Notes under the pieces: model-generated
What the model was told of the DNA's origin: nothing
Seen by the model: only the letters and a program-made list of their open reading frames with translations
The model's database searches: none
In this document: positions 12,160 through 23,332 of the stretch, piece after piece
Layout of the letters: each line of letters opens with the position of its first letter
Position numbering within the stretch: the stretch's first letter is position 1
Program-made: the position numbers and the translations under genes
Assembly (NCBI GenBank): GCA_026018925.1
Contig: JAKSZU010000002.1
Coordinates: 94,205,475 to 94,269,474, forward strand
Origin: Tupaia tana
Taxonomy: Eukaryota > Chordata > Mammalia > Scandentia > Tupaiidae
DNA: 64,000 nucleotides
Direction: 5' to 3'

Positions 12160-12912
12160 TGTATAAAAACCACACTGAGATTCTACTTCACATGCACTTG
12201 TATGGCTTAGTAAGAAAGATTAAATAACAAGAGAGACAAGAATATGGAGAAACTGGAACCCTCAACACTGCTGTTGGTAATGCACAAGGATGTGACCACA
12301 CTGGAAAACAGTTTAGTAGTTAAACTCGAATATAGTTATACCTAGAGTTGCCATATGATCCTGAAATTTCATTCAAAAGTTAAACACGAAGTAGTACTGT
12401 AGACTCAGCAATTACATTTTTAGGTGTATGCTCCAGAAAACATACGAAAACATATACCCACACAGTTTTATATTACTATTCATATCAACATTATTCATAA
12501 TAGTATAAAAATGAAAAACCCAAAATGCCCTTTATCTGATAAGGGGAGAAACAAAGTATGGTATATCCATACAATAAAATATTATTAACCATTAAAAAAT
12601 TTGATTGATGTTTTAACATGGATAGACTTGTAAAAACTACTATGTAGAAAAAGTCAGATACAAAAGTCTACACTTAAATGAAATGTTTAATAGTCAAATC
12701 TGTAAAGATAGAACCTATATTAGTGTTGTCAGGGTCTAGATGAGAGGGAATCAGAAATGGCTGCTGAAGGGTATGGTTTTTTGGGGAATAAAAGAAACTG
12801 CTCTGGAATGATAAAGTGGTGATGATTACATATCTTTGTGACTATCCTAAATAAAATTGAACATTTAAAAGGAGTGAACTTCATGGTATATGAATTATAT
12901 GTTAAAAAACTT
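12160..12912 (+). mobile_element. L1 LINE 3' end
   Basis: Reads through the well-known L1 3' blocks: 'gagattctacttcacatgca', 'atggagaaactggaaccctc', 'ccatacaataaaatattatt', 'aaaggagtgaacttcatggt' and 'atatgaattatat'. There is no open reading frame. An imperfect duplication of one block occurs at about 12318-12425 (see findings). Confidence 0.85.
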
Positions 12913-13120
12913 TTTATGTTTTCTCCCAGATTTTAGCAGTGTGGTGCATAATTTTATTTGTATTATTTATTATTTAGATTGGTCTTTTTTCATAGACACA
13001 TTAATTAACAGAAATTTCCCATACTAATTTTACCTAATGGGTAAGCTAAAATTTCTTCTGATATGTTTAAGATTATGAAAATATAAAATAATATAATAAT
13101 TTGAAAAAATCCTTATATCA

Positions 13121-13182
13121 ACAGTTGGTCAGTGGGAGTCCAGTGCCCCTAACCACCATTCCTACCACCTGCTGGTCCCAAA
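13121..13182 (-). mobile_element. tRNA-headed SINE, head-only fragment
   Basis: Only the reverse of the head is present: 'ggtcagtgggagtccagtgc' through 'ccaccattcctaccacctgctggtccc'. The body and A-tail are missing. Confidence 0.7.
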
Positions 13183-13319
13183 ATAATGATATTTTTAATT
13201 AAGGCCCAGTTTTTACAGTATTTATTTATTCACTTTATTTGCTATATCATCATCCCTCCAGGTCACCCACTACTTTGAATAATGTTAAAGAGAAGTTGTA
13301 GGAGTGGCCTCTATGAACT

Positions 13320-13329
13320 TGGGGGGGGG
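13320..13329. repeat. G homopolymer
   Basis: Run of G in AT-rich DNA; a similar run lies at about 34550-34558. Confidence 0.8.
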
Positions 13330-13704
13330 AAAGTGTTTAGTAGTTCACTATTTAATATGATGTTTGTTGTGGGTTGTTTTAGATAAACCTTATCATGTTA
13401 AGTTCTTTTCTTAGTTTTCAAAGATTCTTCGATCATAAATGTGCTGATTTTTATCAATGTTATTTTCTGTACCTATTAACATATTTTTCACTTTATAATG
13501 AATTACACACACAGCACACTAAACTAATCTTGCATGTGTGGAACAAAAACAAACTGTTTTGTTCATAATGTATTCATTTTCTCTCTCCTACACATGCTTT
13601 TCTCCTTCTCTCATCTATCAGCTCAGTCCTTCTGTTTATTTACCTACATATCTATCTATTTGGATTAAATTTGATGAAATTTTGTTCTGGATTTCTTTGC
13701 GTGT

Positions 13705-13878
13705 TGTTGCTGTTAGGTTTTTACCATAGGGTTTTGTGCTGGCCAGAGAGAGACAGAAAAAAAAGTGAAAACTAACCCTCTAGGAGGGAATGACCACACC
13801 CCAGTCCTTTCTCCTCCATTCTTCTTTTGGGATTTTGGGTACACGTGCACACATACCTGGTGTGTATTTCATTTAAGT
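13705..13878 (-). mobile_element. tRNA-headed SINE, 5' truncated
   Basis: GGTTTTTACCATAGGG tail block and body 'accccagtcctttctcctccattc', to 'cacatacctggtgtgtatttc'. The tRNA head is absent; the copy runs directly into the hAT-like relic. Confidence 0.8.
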
Positions 13879-13879
13879 A

Positions 13880-14092
13880 GGGGTTATGCAAATTTAATTT
13901 GTAAAGGGCCACACTGGACCACATTTTCTCTGTTGTAACTACTCAACTTCTCTATAGTGGTGGGAAAACAGTCATAGACAATATAGAAGCAAATGGACAC
14001 AGAGGTGTTCCAATAAACCTTCATTCACCAAAAGAAAGGGCAATGGGTCAGATTTAGCCTGTTGCTCTCATCTGCACATCCTGATCTGAGAG
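13880..14092 (-). mobile_element. MER-type, probably hAT-derived, relic
   Basis: Carries 'gtaaagggccacactggacc', 'ttgtaactactcaacttctc', 'gtcatagacaatatagaagc' and 'tccaataaaccttcattcac', the order of a widespread mammalian MER element that I believe is a non-autonomous hAT relic; the exact family name is uncertain. A second piece in the other orientation is at 29385-29482. Confidence 0.6.
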
Positions 14093-14240
14093 GTACAACT
14101 TATTGGTAAAACGCCATTTGTAACATCATGTAAATATCTATAGTGATATCTTCTTTTTCACTCTATATTGGTAATTCATATTTAGTTCATTTACTTTTGA
14201 AGCAATTATTGACCTAGGAGGACCAAATCCTGATATTTTT

Positions 14241-14518
14241 CTCTCTCTCTCTCTCTTTTTTTTTTTTTTTGGATAGGTTTTTGCAATAGGGCACGTGCGC
14301 TCGCCAGTCAGAGAGAGACAGAGAAACAGAAAGCGAGAAATCACCCCCTGGGGGGATGGCCACGCCGCAATCCCTTCTCCTCCATTCTCCTCTGGGGATC
14401 GTGGGCACGCATGCACATGCGCCCAGCGTGAGTTTTAAGCCACTGGGTCCAGGACATGAGCCGTGGTCGACTATGTGGGAGTCCAGCGACATAGCCATTA
14501 CGCTAACTGCTGGTCCCT
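14241..14518 (-). mobile_element. tRNA-headed SINE, first of a cluster of three
   Basis: CT repeat and poly(T) at 14241-14270, GGTTTTTGCAATAGGG, CCCCCTGGGGGG palindrome, and complete head ending 'cgctaactgctggtccc'. Belongs to the younger head class. Confidence 0.9.
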
Positions 14519-14788
14519 CTTTTTTTTTTTTTTTTTTTTTCTTCAGGTTTTTGCTATAGTACACATGCGCTCGCTGGAAAGAAAAACAGAGACAGTGAGA
14601 GGGAAAGTGAGAAATTATCCTCAGGAGAGATGGTCATGACACAACCCCCTTTTCTCCATTCTCTTCCTGGATTTTGAGCTTGCACTCACATGTGCCCAGC
14701 ATTTTTAAGCGTCCAGGTCTGGGACTCAAACCTTAGTTGGCCATGTGGAAGTCCAGAATCTTAACCATTTTATCATCTGCTGGCCCTT
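14519..14788 (-). mobile_element. tRNA-headed SINE, second of a cluster of three
   Basis: A 20+ nt T run directly abuts the head of the previous copy. The body has decayed ('cctcaggagagatggtcatg') and the head is of the older class ('accattttatcatctgctggccc'). Confidence 0.85.
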
Positions 14789-14802
14789 TGCTGTTCATTT
14801 TT

Positions 14803-15074
14803 TTTTTTTTTTTTCGGAGAGGTTTTTGCTATAGGGCGCATGCACTCGCCAGGCAGACAGAGACAGAGAGAGAGAGACAGAGAGATAGAAAGTGAGAAAT
14901 CACCCCCCCCCCCCCCAAGGGGGATGACCACGCCGCAATCCATTCTCCTCTCAGGATCTTGGGCACGCACGCACACGCGCCTGGCATGAGTTTTAAGCCA
15001 CTGGGTCCAGGACGCGAACCGCAGCCAACTATGTGGGAGTCCAGTGACACAGCCATTATGCTAACTGCTGGTCC
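14803..15074 (-). mobile_element. tRNA-headed SINE, third of a cluster, with TSD
   Basis: Flanked by the 14 bp direct repeat TGCTGTTCATTTTT at 14789-14802 and 15075-15088. Full length, younger head class ('cattatgctaactgctggtcc'). It contains an expanded C run near 14900-14917 where other copies have 6-7 C. Confidence 0.95.
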
Positions 15075-15109
15075 TGCTGTTCATTTTTAATACATCTGCT
15101 TGCTCTTTC

Positions 15110-17240
15110 ATTTCTTATTGACTACTTAGGTTACTAGGTATTTTTATTATTTCAAATTTTCTACAGTATTAGTATCTGAATTGTACATTCTTATATTATT
15201 CTATTAGCAACTACCCTAAAGATTAAAATAAGTAACTTGACTTATTAAAATCTTTCTTAAATAAGAAGTTTTACCAGTTTCAGAAGAATATAAAGAACCG
15301 TATAAGGGCGTAATACTGACTTTCCTTTCACTTTTCATCCATGTTTGTAAATGTTCTCACTTCTATACATGTTATAATTAATGTAAGATGCTACTGTTAT
15401 CATTATTACTTTCTAATATTATTCAGTCTTTCCTCAAGCTCAGTGCTTCCAAATGGAGACATCTTTCTTCAATATGAAGAACATGTAGTAGTGGTTTTTA
15501 GAGTGTAGGTCTGTTGGTAGATAACTTAGGTGTTTTACATATCTATTTAAGCCCTTGCTATTTATTTTCGAAAAGATGCTTTTGCTAGGTAAGACTGAGC
15601 ATAAAATTATAAGCTGGAAGTTTCTATTTTTTCATTTTAGGATTCTTATTTTTGGTCAATCCACTAATTTTTGGGTTTTATATCTGTTGATAGTTCAGCC
15701 CAAGTCTTTACTTTTGATTCCTGGAAGAAAACGTTTATTTTTTTTTTCTTTAGTTTTTTATATTTTGATTATATTTCTTTTTTATTTTATTATTATTTTT
15801 TTTTGCTATAGGACACATGCACTTGCCAGAAAGACATAGAGAGACAGAGAGATAGAAAGTGAGAAATCACCTCCCAGGAGGGATGGCCTTGCCACAATCC
15901 CTTCTCCTCCATTGTCCTCTCAGGATCTTGAGCATGAACGCACATATATGCACTCGGTGTGAGTTTAAGTCACTGCATCTGGGACTTGAACCGTGGTCGA
16001 CTACATGGGAGTCTGGCGACATAGCCATTATGCCAAATGCTGGTCCCTAATTATATTTCTATATTTTTTCTCTTCTTAAATTGTGAGCTTTGTGAAGTTT
16101 TGGATAGCAATTTGTGGGGTTTTTTTTTGTAAATTTTAGGGAATTTTCTGCCAGTATCTCAGTATTAAAGTATTGCTCCTGTCAGTTCCTCCCACTCAAG
16201 GGCCTCAATGACAAGTGACATGCATAGACCTTTTTCCCCCAAAATTCTCTCTCTTCTTTTCTGTATATTGATGATATACATCTATTTCTACTGATCAGCT
16301 CAGTAACTGTTTTGCTACTTCTATTATGTAGTTAAACACACATATTAAATTTAAAAAATATTTTTATAGATGTAGAATTATTCTTTAATTTTAAAAAATG
16401 AATTCTAGATCTCTGCTGAACACATCCATCCTCCCTTTTTTTCTTGAACATATTAATCAAAGCTATTTTAAAGCCCCTATTTGGTAACTTGTTAATTTTT
16501 AGACAGTTATTCCTTTTTTTTCTTTCTTAAGCATGACTCATGAATTTTAATTAGATGCCGAACATTGTGAACAAATATCTGTGGAGGCTCTGGAGAATAT
16601 TATTTTATTTTAAAACAGGCAAAAATTTATTTTAGTTGACAGATTTTTATCTTGCTCTGATTTAAAGCTTTGCCATTACATGAAGTGTAATATTTCCCAG
16701 CATTTGGCTCTTCTTTGATTGGTACAGGAATCAAAAGAAGTTTATCAAGCCCCTCTGATTTTGTGGGACTTGAAATCCAGTCTGTGTCTTTCCAGTACTG
16801 GCAGCTGCTTAAATCTGTGCCTGGCTCTTGAGCCAGCTGCTGCTTAATGTTTAGTTTCTTGGAATTTTTCCCTGTACATGCACCACTTGCCAGTCAACCA
16901 ATTCCTGTAGGAGAATTTGCAGCCAATTGTGAAGACTTTCACCCATAATTTTCAGCTTCTCTGTCAATTCCTAAACCGTGACATCCATTTCTTCAGTCCA
17001 GTAAGATCACTACTATCTGCCCAGGTCCTGTTATTCCATGTCACAAAACTGGAATGCCTCTTCAGAGGAAATGGATGAATTTGGCCCTTACATTACATTC
17101 TTTCCTTTTTTCAAAGATAAGAGCTCCTCACATTTCTGCCTGCTTTGTTGCTTCTAAATGCCTTCCAACAATTTTCTGGAAATTGATGATCCTTATTTTG
17201 CTTTTGTTGTCCTATATGTAGGAAATTTGTTAAGATGTAA
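15110..17240 (-). mobile_element. old L1 fragment, antisense, interrupted by a SINE
   Basis: Blocks such as 'gtgtaggtctgttggtagat', 'gatgcttttgctaggtaaga', 'tcttgaacatattaatcaaa' and 'ttaattagatgccgaacatt' match, in order, the antisense sequence of an old L1M-type 5' part as I remember it. Decayed, limits approximate. The SINE at 15779-16049 splits it. Confidence 0.55.
15779..16049 (-). mobile_element. tRNA-headed SINE inserted in L1 relic
   Basis: TSD ATTATATTTCT at 15768-15778 and 16050-16060. Full length, with head reverse 'ggcgacatagccattatgcc'. Confidence 0.9.
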
Positions 17241-17754
17241 GCTACACTGTCAAACCTGGAACCATGACTGTGTCATATTATTGCTTATTTTTGAATAAAT
17301 GGGTAAGTATCCAAACCAGTAAAGTCATCAAAATCCTCATAAGGTTAGTAAAGAAGATGTTTGCATAGATTTCTGCTATTCCAATTTATTTCTTTGCAAA
17401 CTACACTGAACAGTGATTCCTCTACGCAGTTCCCCAACATCCCATGTCTGCCACAGAATAGCAGACCCAAGGTGCTTTTCTTCTCGATCACTGTCGACTG
17501 CTACTTTAAGCTAAAAACACTATTTCAAGGTATTCAAAGGTTATAACTTTCCCTAGTTCTCACAGGTTCTAGATGGAAACTTTGGGTTGCGTTTTGTTAA
17601 GGCTGTCACATTAATTTTTATAGAACTTTATAGTCCATTCAATAGCTGGGTAAGTCAGACTCTACTCCTGGCATTTCCCCTCACCTTGGTGTAGATTTTA
17701 CTGACTTTGAAAACTGTTTTCCATAGTTATAGTTTAGGAATGTTGATTTCCAGT

Positions 17755-18015
17755 TAATATTAGATGGAGCTTTTAATCTGTTAAAATTAAAATGAGAAGG
17801 AATAAAATACAGTAGGGTAAGTATAGTCAATAACAATGTACTATACATCGCAGAGTAAATAAAAAAGAGGATTTTTGAATGTTCCTAACACCAAATAACG
17901 GCAACTGTTGGGTATATTAACTACCCTGACTCAATCACTACACACCATATTCTCATGCTGAAAAATCACATTGTACCCCATGAACTTGTGCAACTATTAT
18001 ATGCTAATTAAAAAA
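17755..18015 (+). mobile_element. L1 LINE 3' end
   Basis: Block order 'tatagtcaataacaatgtac', 'ttgaatgttcctaacaccaa', 'tgttgggtatattaactacc', 'cacattgtaccccatgaact', 'tatatgctaattaaaaaa' matches L1 3' untranslated sequence of the middle-aged mammalian subfamilies. Confidence 0.7.
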
Positions 18016-18328
18016 ACCCACAAAGAATCTGCTATCTGTGACCTTAAAAACATGATCATGAAAATCTATTTGGAAAGTAACATCAATAAGACGTGATGGC
18101 TTAATGAACATGGATTCTCAATGGGAGCAGTACTGCCCCCAAAGGTGTTAAATTGGTTCATGGTGTGAGAAGGGAGACAGAAAAAATCTTGAATACTACT
18201 ACAGTTAGTGGTCACCCAGAAAGTCACATTATAAAAGCTTATACACTGTATGTGTGTGTGGTGTTGAAATTTCATGTGAGAAGGACAGTTAGGAAAAGAA
18301 CATCTAAAAGGTTCTTTAGAAGGTTAAT

Positions 18329-18332
18329 GAGA

Positions 18333-18377
<45 letters not shown>
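18329..18377. repeat. GA microsatellite
   Basis: About 24 GA units with a single CA interruption. Likely length-variable. Confidence 0.95.
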
Positions 18378-18380
<3 letters not shown>

Positions 18381-19134
18381 AACACTGAATTCAATGAGAA
18401 CTGAGGAGACTTAAAAATTAGGGTGGTTTTGAAGTTGTTAATTTGGGAACCTGGTGGATAATTCTTGGAAAAAATATAATTATTCTGCCCAGATTCTAAA
18501 CAAGTAATATTATTTTTAATATTTGTTCTAAGAAATGTTTTAGAAGTCTTAATGACTATGAATAGCCAGTTGAAAATATATATATATATATAGTCATGAA
18601 TGCACACACAGTTTATTTACAATATTCTGTGCGTACCAAAATATGAGAAAATAATTTCTTACATCATGCATGAACCATAAAATTAAATAAATGAGACACA
18701 AACGATAAAGTTATAAAATTGGAGATAAACATTCACAAATGCTTAACACAGCTGTTGCTTTAGTTTACAAAGGGAAAAAGAAGATAATTATTTTAGATGA
18801 TCTAGATAACTTTGAAAATATTTCTACTAACTTTGAAAACATTTCTATTAATTGTAAGAAACTGGAATATGACAGATATTTTAAAAGTTTATAGAAAATG
18901 TGTGTTATGAATAACACACATTGGTTTCAAATATTTTACATCAAAATAACCTCATACTTTAATTCTATCTCCCCACGGACTTTTTGAAGTCCTGTCCTAT
19001 GTGTCCTCTAGTGGAAACTTCAGGGTCTATCCTTTCTTGATTCATTATGCTGCTTAAAAAGTATGCATTCAATTAGCATATATTAACCATTTCAGATTTG
19101 CTTGTTATGTCTATACTCTAAGATAGCTTAGTTT

Positions 19135-19390
19135 GATGCCAGCAGTCTGTGTAGTGGTTATGACATTGGACTACCACATGGCTGATCCAGTTCTGGATCT
19201 GATGGCTGGAAAATCACACAGGGTGCATGTGCGGGCATGCCCCAAATCCCAGGAGGGCAATAGAAAAGAAGGGATTACGGTGTGACCCTCCACTTGGGGG
19301 GTGAGTTCTCACTTTCCTTCTCACTGTTTCTCTCTAGAAAGTGCATGTACCCTATGGCAAAAATCATTAAAGAAAGACAAAAAAATTAAA
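19135..19390 (+). mobile_element. tRNA-headed SINE, old copy
   Basis: Head 'gccagcagtctgtgtagtgg', body 'cccaggagggcaatagaaaa', tail block 'gaaagtgcatgtaccctatgg', A-rich end. Confidence 0.8.
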
Positions 19391-19964
19391 TAAATAAAAA
19401 AGAGTCTAGCTGACATCAGGTAATCATATGTTGAAATGAATAAAAAAGCATTAAATGATTTTATATATAAGTAAAAATGGCAAAGTGAAAAATTATTTTA
19501 AAAGTTTACCATATTGCTTTAAATTTAACAGATATCAAGAGTACCATGGAGTCTGTGAACTATTTTATCTGAAGCAATGAACGTGGAAATAAAATATGTT
19601 CTGCTGGATAACCTATGCTGGTAAATCTAAAATGTTAAACAGTAAATAGAATTTCATCTACTTCACACATCAAGTATATAATTTATAAACAAAATATACC
19701 AGGAAAACAGACCAGCCAAGACCAATATAGACCAATCTGCTAGCTTTAGTTTTCCTTAGAATTACAGGTTTTTTTTTTCCTATACTGAAGACTCAATACA
19801 TATTTTATAATCCTTCAGCCAAATTATGGTATTACCTAAATTCAAAACAAGTTCATAACTACAGAATTAAATAAGATCTCATATTGTAAGTGTTTTCCTT
19901 AGAAAAAAATAGCACTAGATTTTATTGTTTCATGTTTGTTCACAATATGTTTTTTGTTTTGTTT

Positions 19965-20222
19965 TATTTTTTTAGAGAGATTTTTGCTATATGGCATGTG
20001 CACCCACTGGAGACACAGGGCAAGACAAAGAGAAAGTGAGAAACTACCCTGCAGAGCGGATGGCCAGGCAGCAGTTGCTTCTCCTCCATTCTCCTCTAGC
20101 AATTTTGGGCATTCAAGCACATGTGCCCAGCATGAGTTTCAAGCCACCAGGTCAAGGACATGAACTGTGGTCAACCATGTTAAAGTCCAGAGCCTTAATC
20201 ATTACACCTCTTGTTGGCCCTG
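19965..20222 (-). mobile_element. tRNA-headed SINE, old copy
   Basis: T-rich tail, 'agatttttgctatatggcat', body 'cttctcctccattctcctct', head reverse 'cttaatcattacacctcttgttggccc'. Confidence 0.8.
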
Positions 20223-20704
20223 TGTTGTATGTTTTTAAAGTAGCAGTATTTTCCCCATTCCTTTTTAAAAATAAGCTAGTCCATAGACCATAAATATATT
20301 ATACAAATAATAGTATAACTGCTCTGGCTGGATAGGTAAGCCTATGGAGTTCCACAATCTAAGCATTTTCCTCACCCTTTTTTGTTTTTGTTTTTGTTTT
20401 CCTGCTACAGAGATAGGCCCCCAGTTCTATGAGGCAACGTTTGGAGACAATAAGGTTCATTAGGACACCATCACTCCATAGATATAATTTCGAAAACTCC
20501 CACTCTAATCAATCTGATCTCCTCAGTACTCAAAGCCAATGCTTAAATTCACCCAGATTACCATAAAGCACAATTAAGTAGAACAATTAAATACTATTAA
20601 TAGTAATAAAAATCTGAATTCTGAAAACTGTTATACCATACTGTATGGTAACCATTTTGGCCCTTATGACATTTAAGGATGTCTTTTAAGAATATAGAGT
20701 GACT

Positions 20705-20961
20705 GGGACCAGCAGTTAGTGTAATGGCTATGTTGCTGGACTCCCACGTAGTCGACTGTGGTTCGTGTTCCGGACCCGGTTGGATTAAAACTCATGCCGG
20801 GCGCGTGTGCGTGCGTGCCCAAGATCCTGAGAGGAGTACAGAGGAGAAGGGATTGCGGCGTGGCCATCCTCCCTGGGGGGGTGATTTCTCACTTTCTGTC
20901 TCTCTATCTCTCTCTGTCTGGCGAGCGCACGCACCCTATAGCAAAAACCTCTCAAAAAAAT
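20705..20961 (+). mobile_element. tRNA-headed SINE, young, with TSD
   Basis: TSD AATATAGAGTGACT at 20691-20704 and AATATACAGTGACT at 20962-20975. Complete head, palindrome and tail block GGCGAGCGCACGCACCCTATAG. Confidence 0.95.
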
Positions 20962-21702
20962 AATATACAGTGACTTATTTAATTATCATAAATACAGAAA
21001 CTGAGTAAATAGTTACATAGCTTAATGCTATACTTTCAAAGCATTATGATGTACATGACAAAACAGAAAAACAAATCAAGGTCTACAGAAGTTGTGTGCC
21101 TCCTGAAGCACAACTCTAACGGCCCTGTCACTTCTGGAGCTCCCTTCACCCTCCTTCGATGTGCCTGTTTACTATTTTCTCAAGCACTTCAGGTCTCCCA
21201 TTCAGTTCAAAATCTAATCCTCTATGCATCTCTGACATCTGGCCTCTAACTTGGACTGACGTCTTTGAGGCTACAGTTCTTTTCACTTTTCATACCTACA
21301 AGTTTTTTTTTTTTTTCCCTTTATTAATTGACTTCCTTTTTAAATGCTATCCTTTTTAAAAGATTATATTTAAAGAGAAATCAGGAAAATAGTCACACAT
21401 CAAGCATAAACCTCTGTTTCTGGAACTGTTATAGATGATATATTCTGAAAAATCCTTTCACTTCCAAATGTCTATAAATGATGGGAATTACAACAAATAG
21501 CTGTTAAAATACAAACCTACATGCACTGTAAGGAAGGCATATCCCCTTAGCCAAAAGACAAAAAGGGAAGTGAAAACAGGTTAGTAAATGGATAATCTAG
21601 GTCTTGGAAGAGTCTGCAGATGAGAAATTATAAGTGTTAGGTCAGGCCAAGTGTGGAGCTAGAACTAAAACTTTGCATGAGCCAAGACCCTTAAAGAACA
21701 AG

Positions 21703-21962
21703 GGGGGATGAGCAGATGGCATAATGGCTGTGTAGCTGGACTCCCACATGGTCGACCATGGTTTTACTTTCGAACCCGGTTGCTTAAAACATGTATGGCG
21801 TGTGTGCATGCATGTCCAAAATCCCAAAATGGGAATGAAGGAGAAGGGATTGCAGTGTGACTATCCCTCCTGGGAAGTGATCAGTCACTTTCTATTTCTC
21901 TGTCCTCTGTCTCTTTGGTGAGTGCATGTGCCCTATAGAAAAAATCTCTCTTAAAAAAAAAA
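21703..21962 (+). mobile_element. tRNA-headed SINE, intermediate age
   Basis: Head 'gatgagcagatggcataatgg', body 'cccaaaatgggaatgaagga', tail block 'ggtgagtgcatgtgccctat', A run at the end. Confidence 0.85.
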
Positions 21963-22145
21963 TTCTTGATCTAAGCTCTAATGGGCCCTCATCAGTGGCA
22001 TTGCTCATGTATATTTTTCAGGAAGAAAGAGAATGCCCCAGAATGAAAGCCTAAGATACATAAAAAATAGTTGGAGGAAAGCAACAGCAACAGAACTACA
22101 AAAACTAGATAAGATGCAGGTCAAATATAGCTTTAAAAAAAAAGA

Positions 22146-22300
22146 TGGGGCCAACAAGTGGCATGATGGTTAAGGGCACTGTACTCCACATGGCTGACCG
22201 TGGTTCGAGTCCCGGACCTGACAGCTTGCTTTCTCACTTTCTCTCTCTCCCCCCTCTGATCAAATTACAATACATAAATGGATAAATAAATTTAAATAGA
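22146..22300 (+). mobile_element. short SINE variant lacking the body
   Basis: Complete head 'ggggccaacaagtggcatga' to 'gagtcccggacctgacagctt', joined directly to a CT tract and 'cccccctctgatcaaatta', then an AAATAAATAAA-type tail. The whole middle body (about 110 nt) is absent. Shares this structure with 25888-26044. Confidence 0.8.
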
Positions 22301-22522
22301 ATAAATCTGAAAAAAATAACATTCAATAATGGGAGAAAGAAACCAACAACGATTAAAACAAAACACATGTAAATGGTGGAGGGACAGTAGAAGAGCTGAA
22401 AGTGTATGACATTTCTTTTTTCTTTTCTAGGAGGAAGTACAGATAATCAGGGTTCAGACTAACTACTAAACTAAATAGTGCACTTGAGGCCCTAAATTAA
22501 CCTGAAAAAATAATATAAGTAG

Positions 22523-22818
22523 GGATCAGCTAGTGGTATGATGGTTAAGGCAGATGAAGCCCACATGGCCATCTGTAAGGTTCAAGTCCCAGACTCAGTG
22601 GCTTGAAAAACATGTAGGGTGGGTGGGTGGGTGTGCCGAAAATCCTGAGAGGAGAATGGAGAAGAAGGGACTGTGGTGTAGCTATCCTCTTGGGAGTGCT
22701 TTCTCACTTTCTCTTTCTTTCTCTCTCTCTCTCTCCCTCCCTCCCTTTCCCTCTCACTCCAGCGAGTTTGTGTACCTTATAGTGAATAAAATAAATATTA
22801 AAAATAAGAAAGAAAGAA
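22523..22818 (+). mobile_element. tRNA-headed SINE, old copy with expanded CT tract
   Basis: Head 'gggatcagctagtggtatga', a GGGT repeat at 22617-22633, body 'ctgagaggagaatggagaag', a long CT/CCCT tract, and an A-rich tail. Confidence 0.8.
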
Positions 22819-22821
22819 ACC

Positions 22822-22945
22822 TATAGCCTAGTGGTTAAGGGAGATGTAACCCACATGGTCAAGTGCAGTTCAAATCCCAACCCTGGCAGTTTAAAAGAAA
22901 ATCCAGGCATGTGCACATGTCCCAAATCCTGGCACAATAAAGAAA
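22822..22945 (+). mobile_element. tRNA-headed SINE, 3' truncated
   Basis: Head 'tatagcctagtggttaaggg' and start of the body ('ccaggcatgtgcacatgtcc'). It stops at 'cctggcacaataaag', before the palindrome. Directly follows the tail of the preceding copy. Confidence 0.75.
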
Positions 22946-23225
22946 TGTAGACGGTGTTAACTTAGCTTACATGCTTTCTGTCATAATTTAAAATATAAAT
23001 AATTTAATCTGTACTGTTATAGAATCTTTCCAAAATAAAAGAACATTTCCCTCAGTATATGCTTCTTGTACATTGAATTTGCTCTTCAAGCGTATTCTTT
23101 AAAACCCACCTTGCTATAGAATATCAGTTTCCATAAAGTCAGGAGAACATATGCTACAAATTTAAATATTGTTGAAAAACTGCTAGTTTTCACAATGCCT
23201 CTAAAATTACATGAAAAGACCTTAC

Positions 23226-23332
23226 AATATTTGTGGAAAAACAAAATATGAGTTTATTTTACTTAAAAAAATGTTTTGAAATCCATGCTGGTTTTTCATA
23301 TATATTTGCCATGGACTTTCTGAAGACTACTT
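23226..23332 (+). mobile_element. short TIR MITE
   Basis: Reads 'atttgtggaaaaacaaaata', 'gagtttattttacttaaaaa', 'tttgaaatccatgctggttt', 'gccatggactttctgaagac'. A member of a roughly 120 bp family whose ends (CTTCAAAAAGTTCATGG and its inverse) form terminal inverted repeats. Other copies: 26300-26735, 59592-59953 and 61775-61890. Confidence 0.7.

Noticed and set aside
18329-18377. CRISPR-like or coding repeat
   Set aside because: A plain GA microsatellite without spacers.
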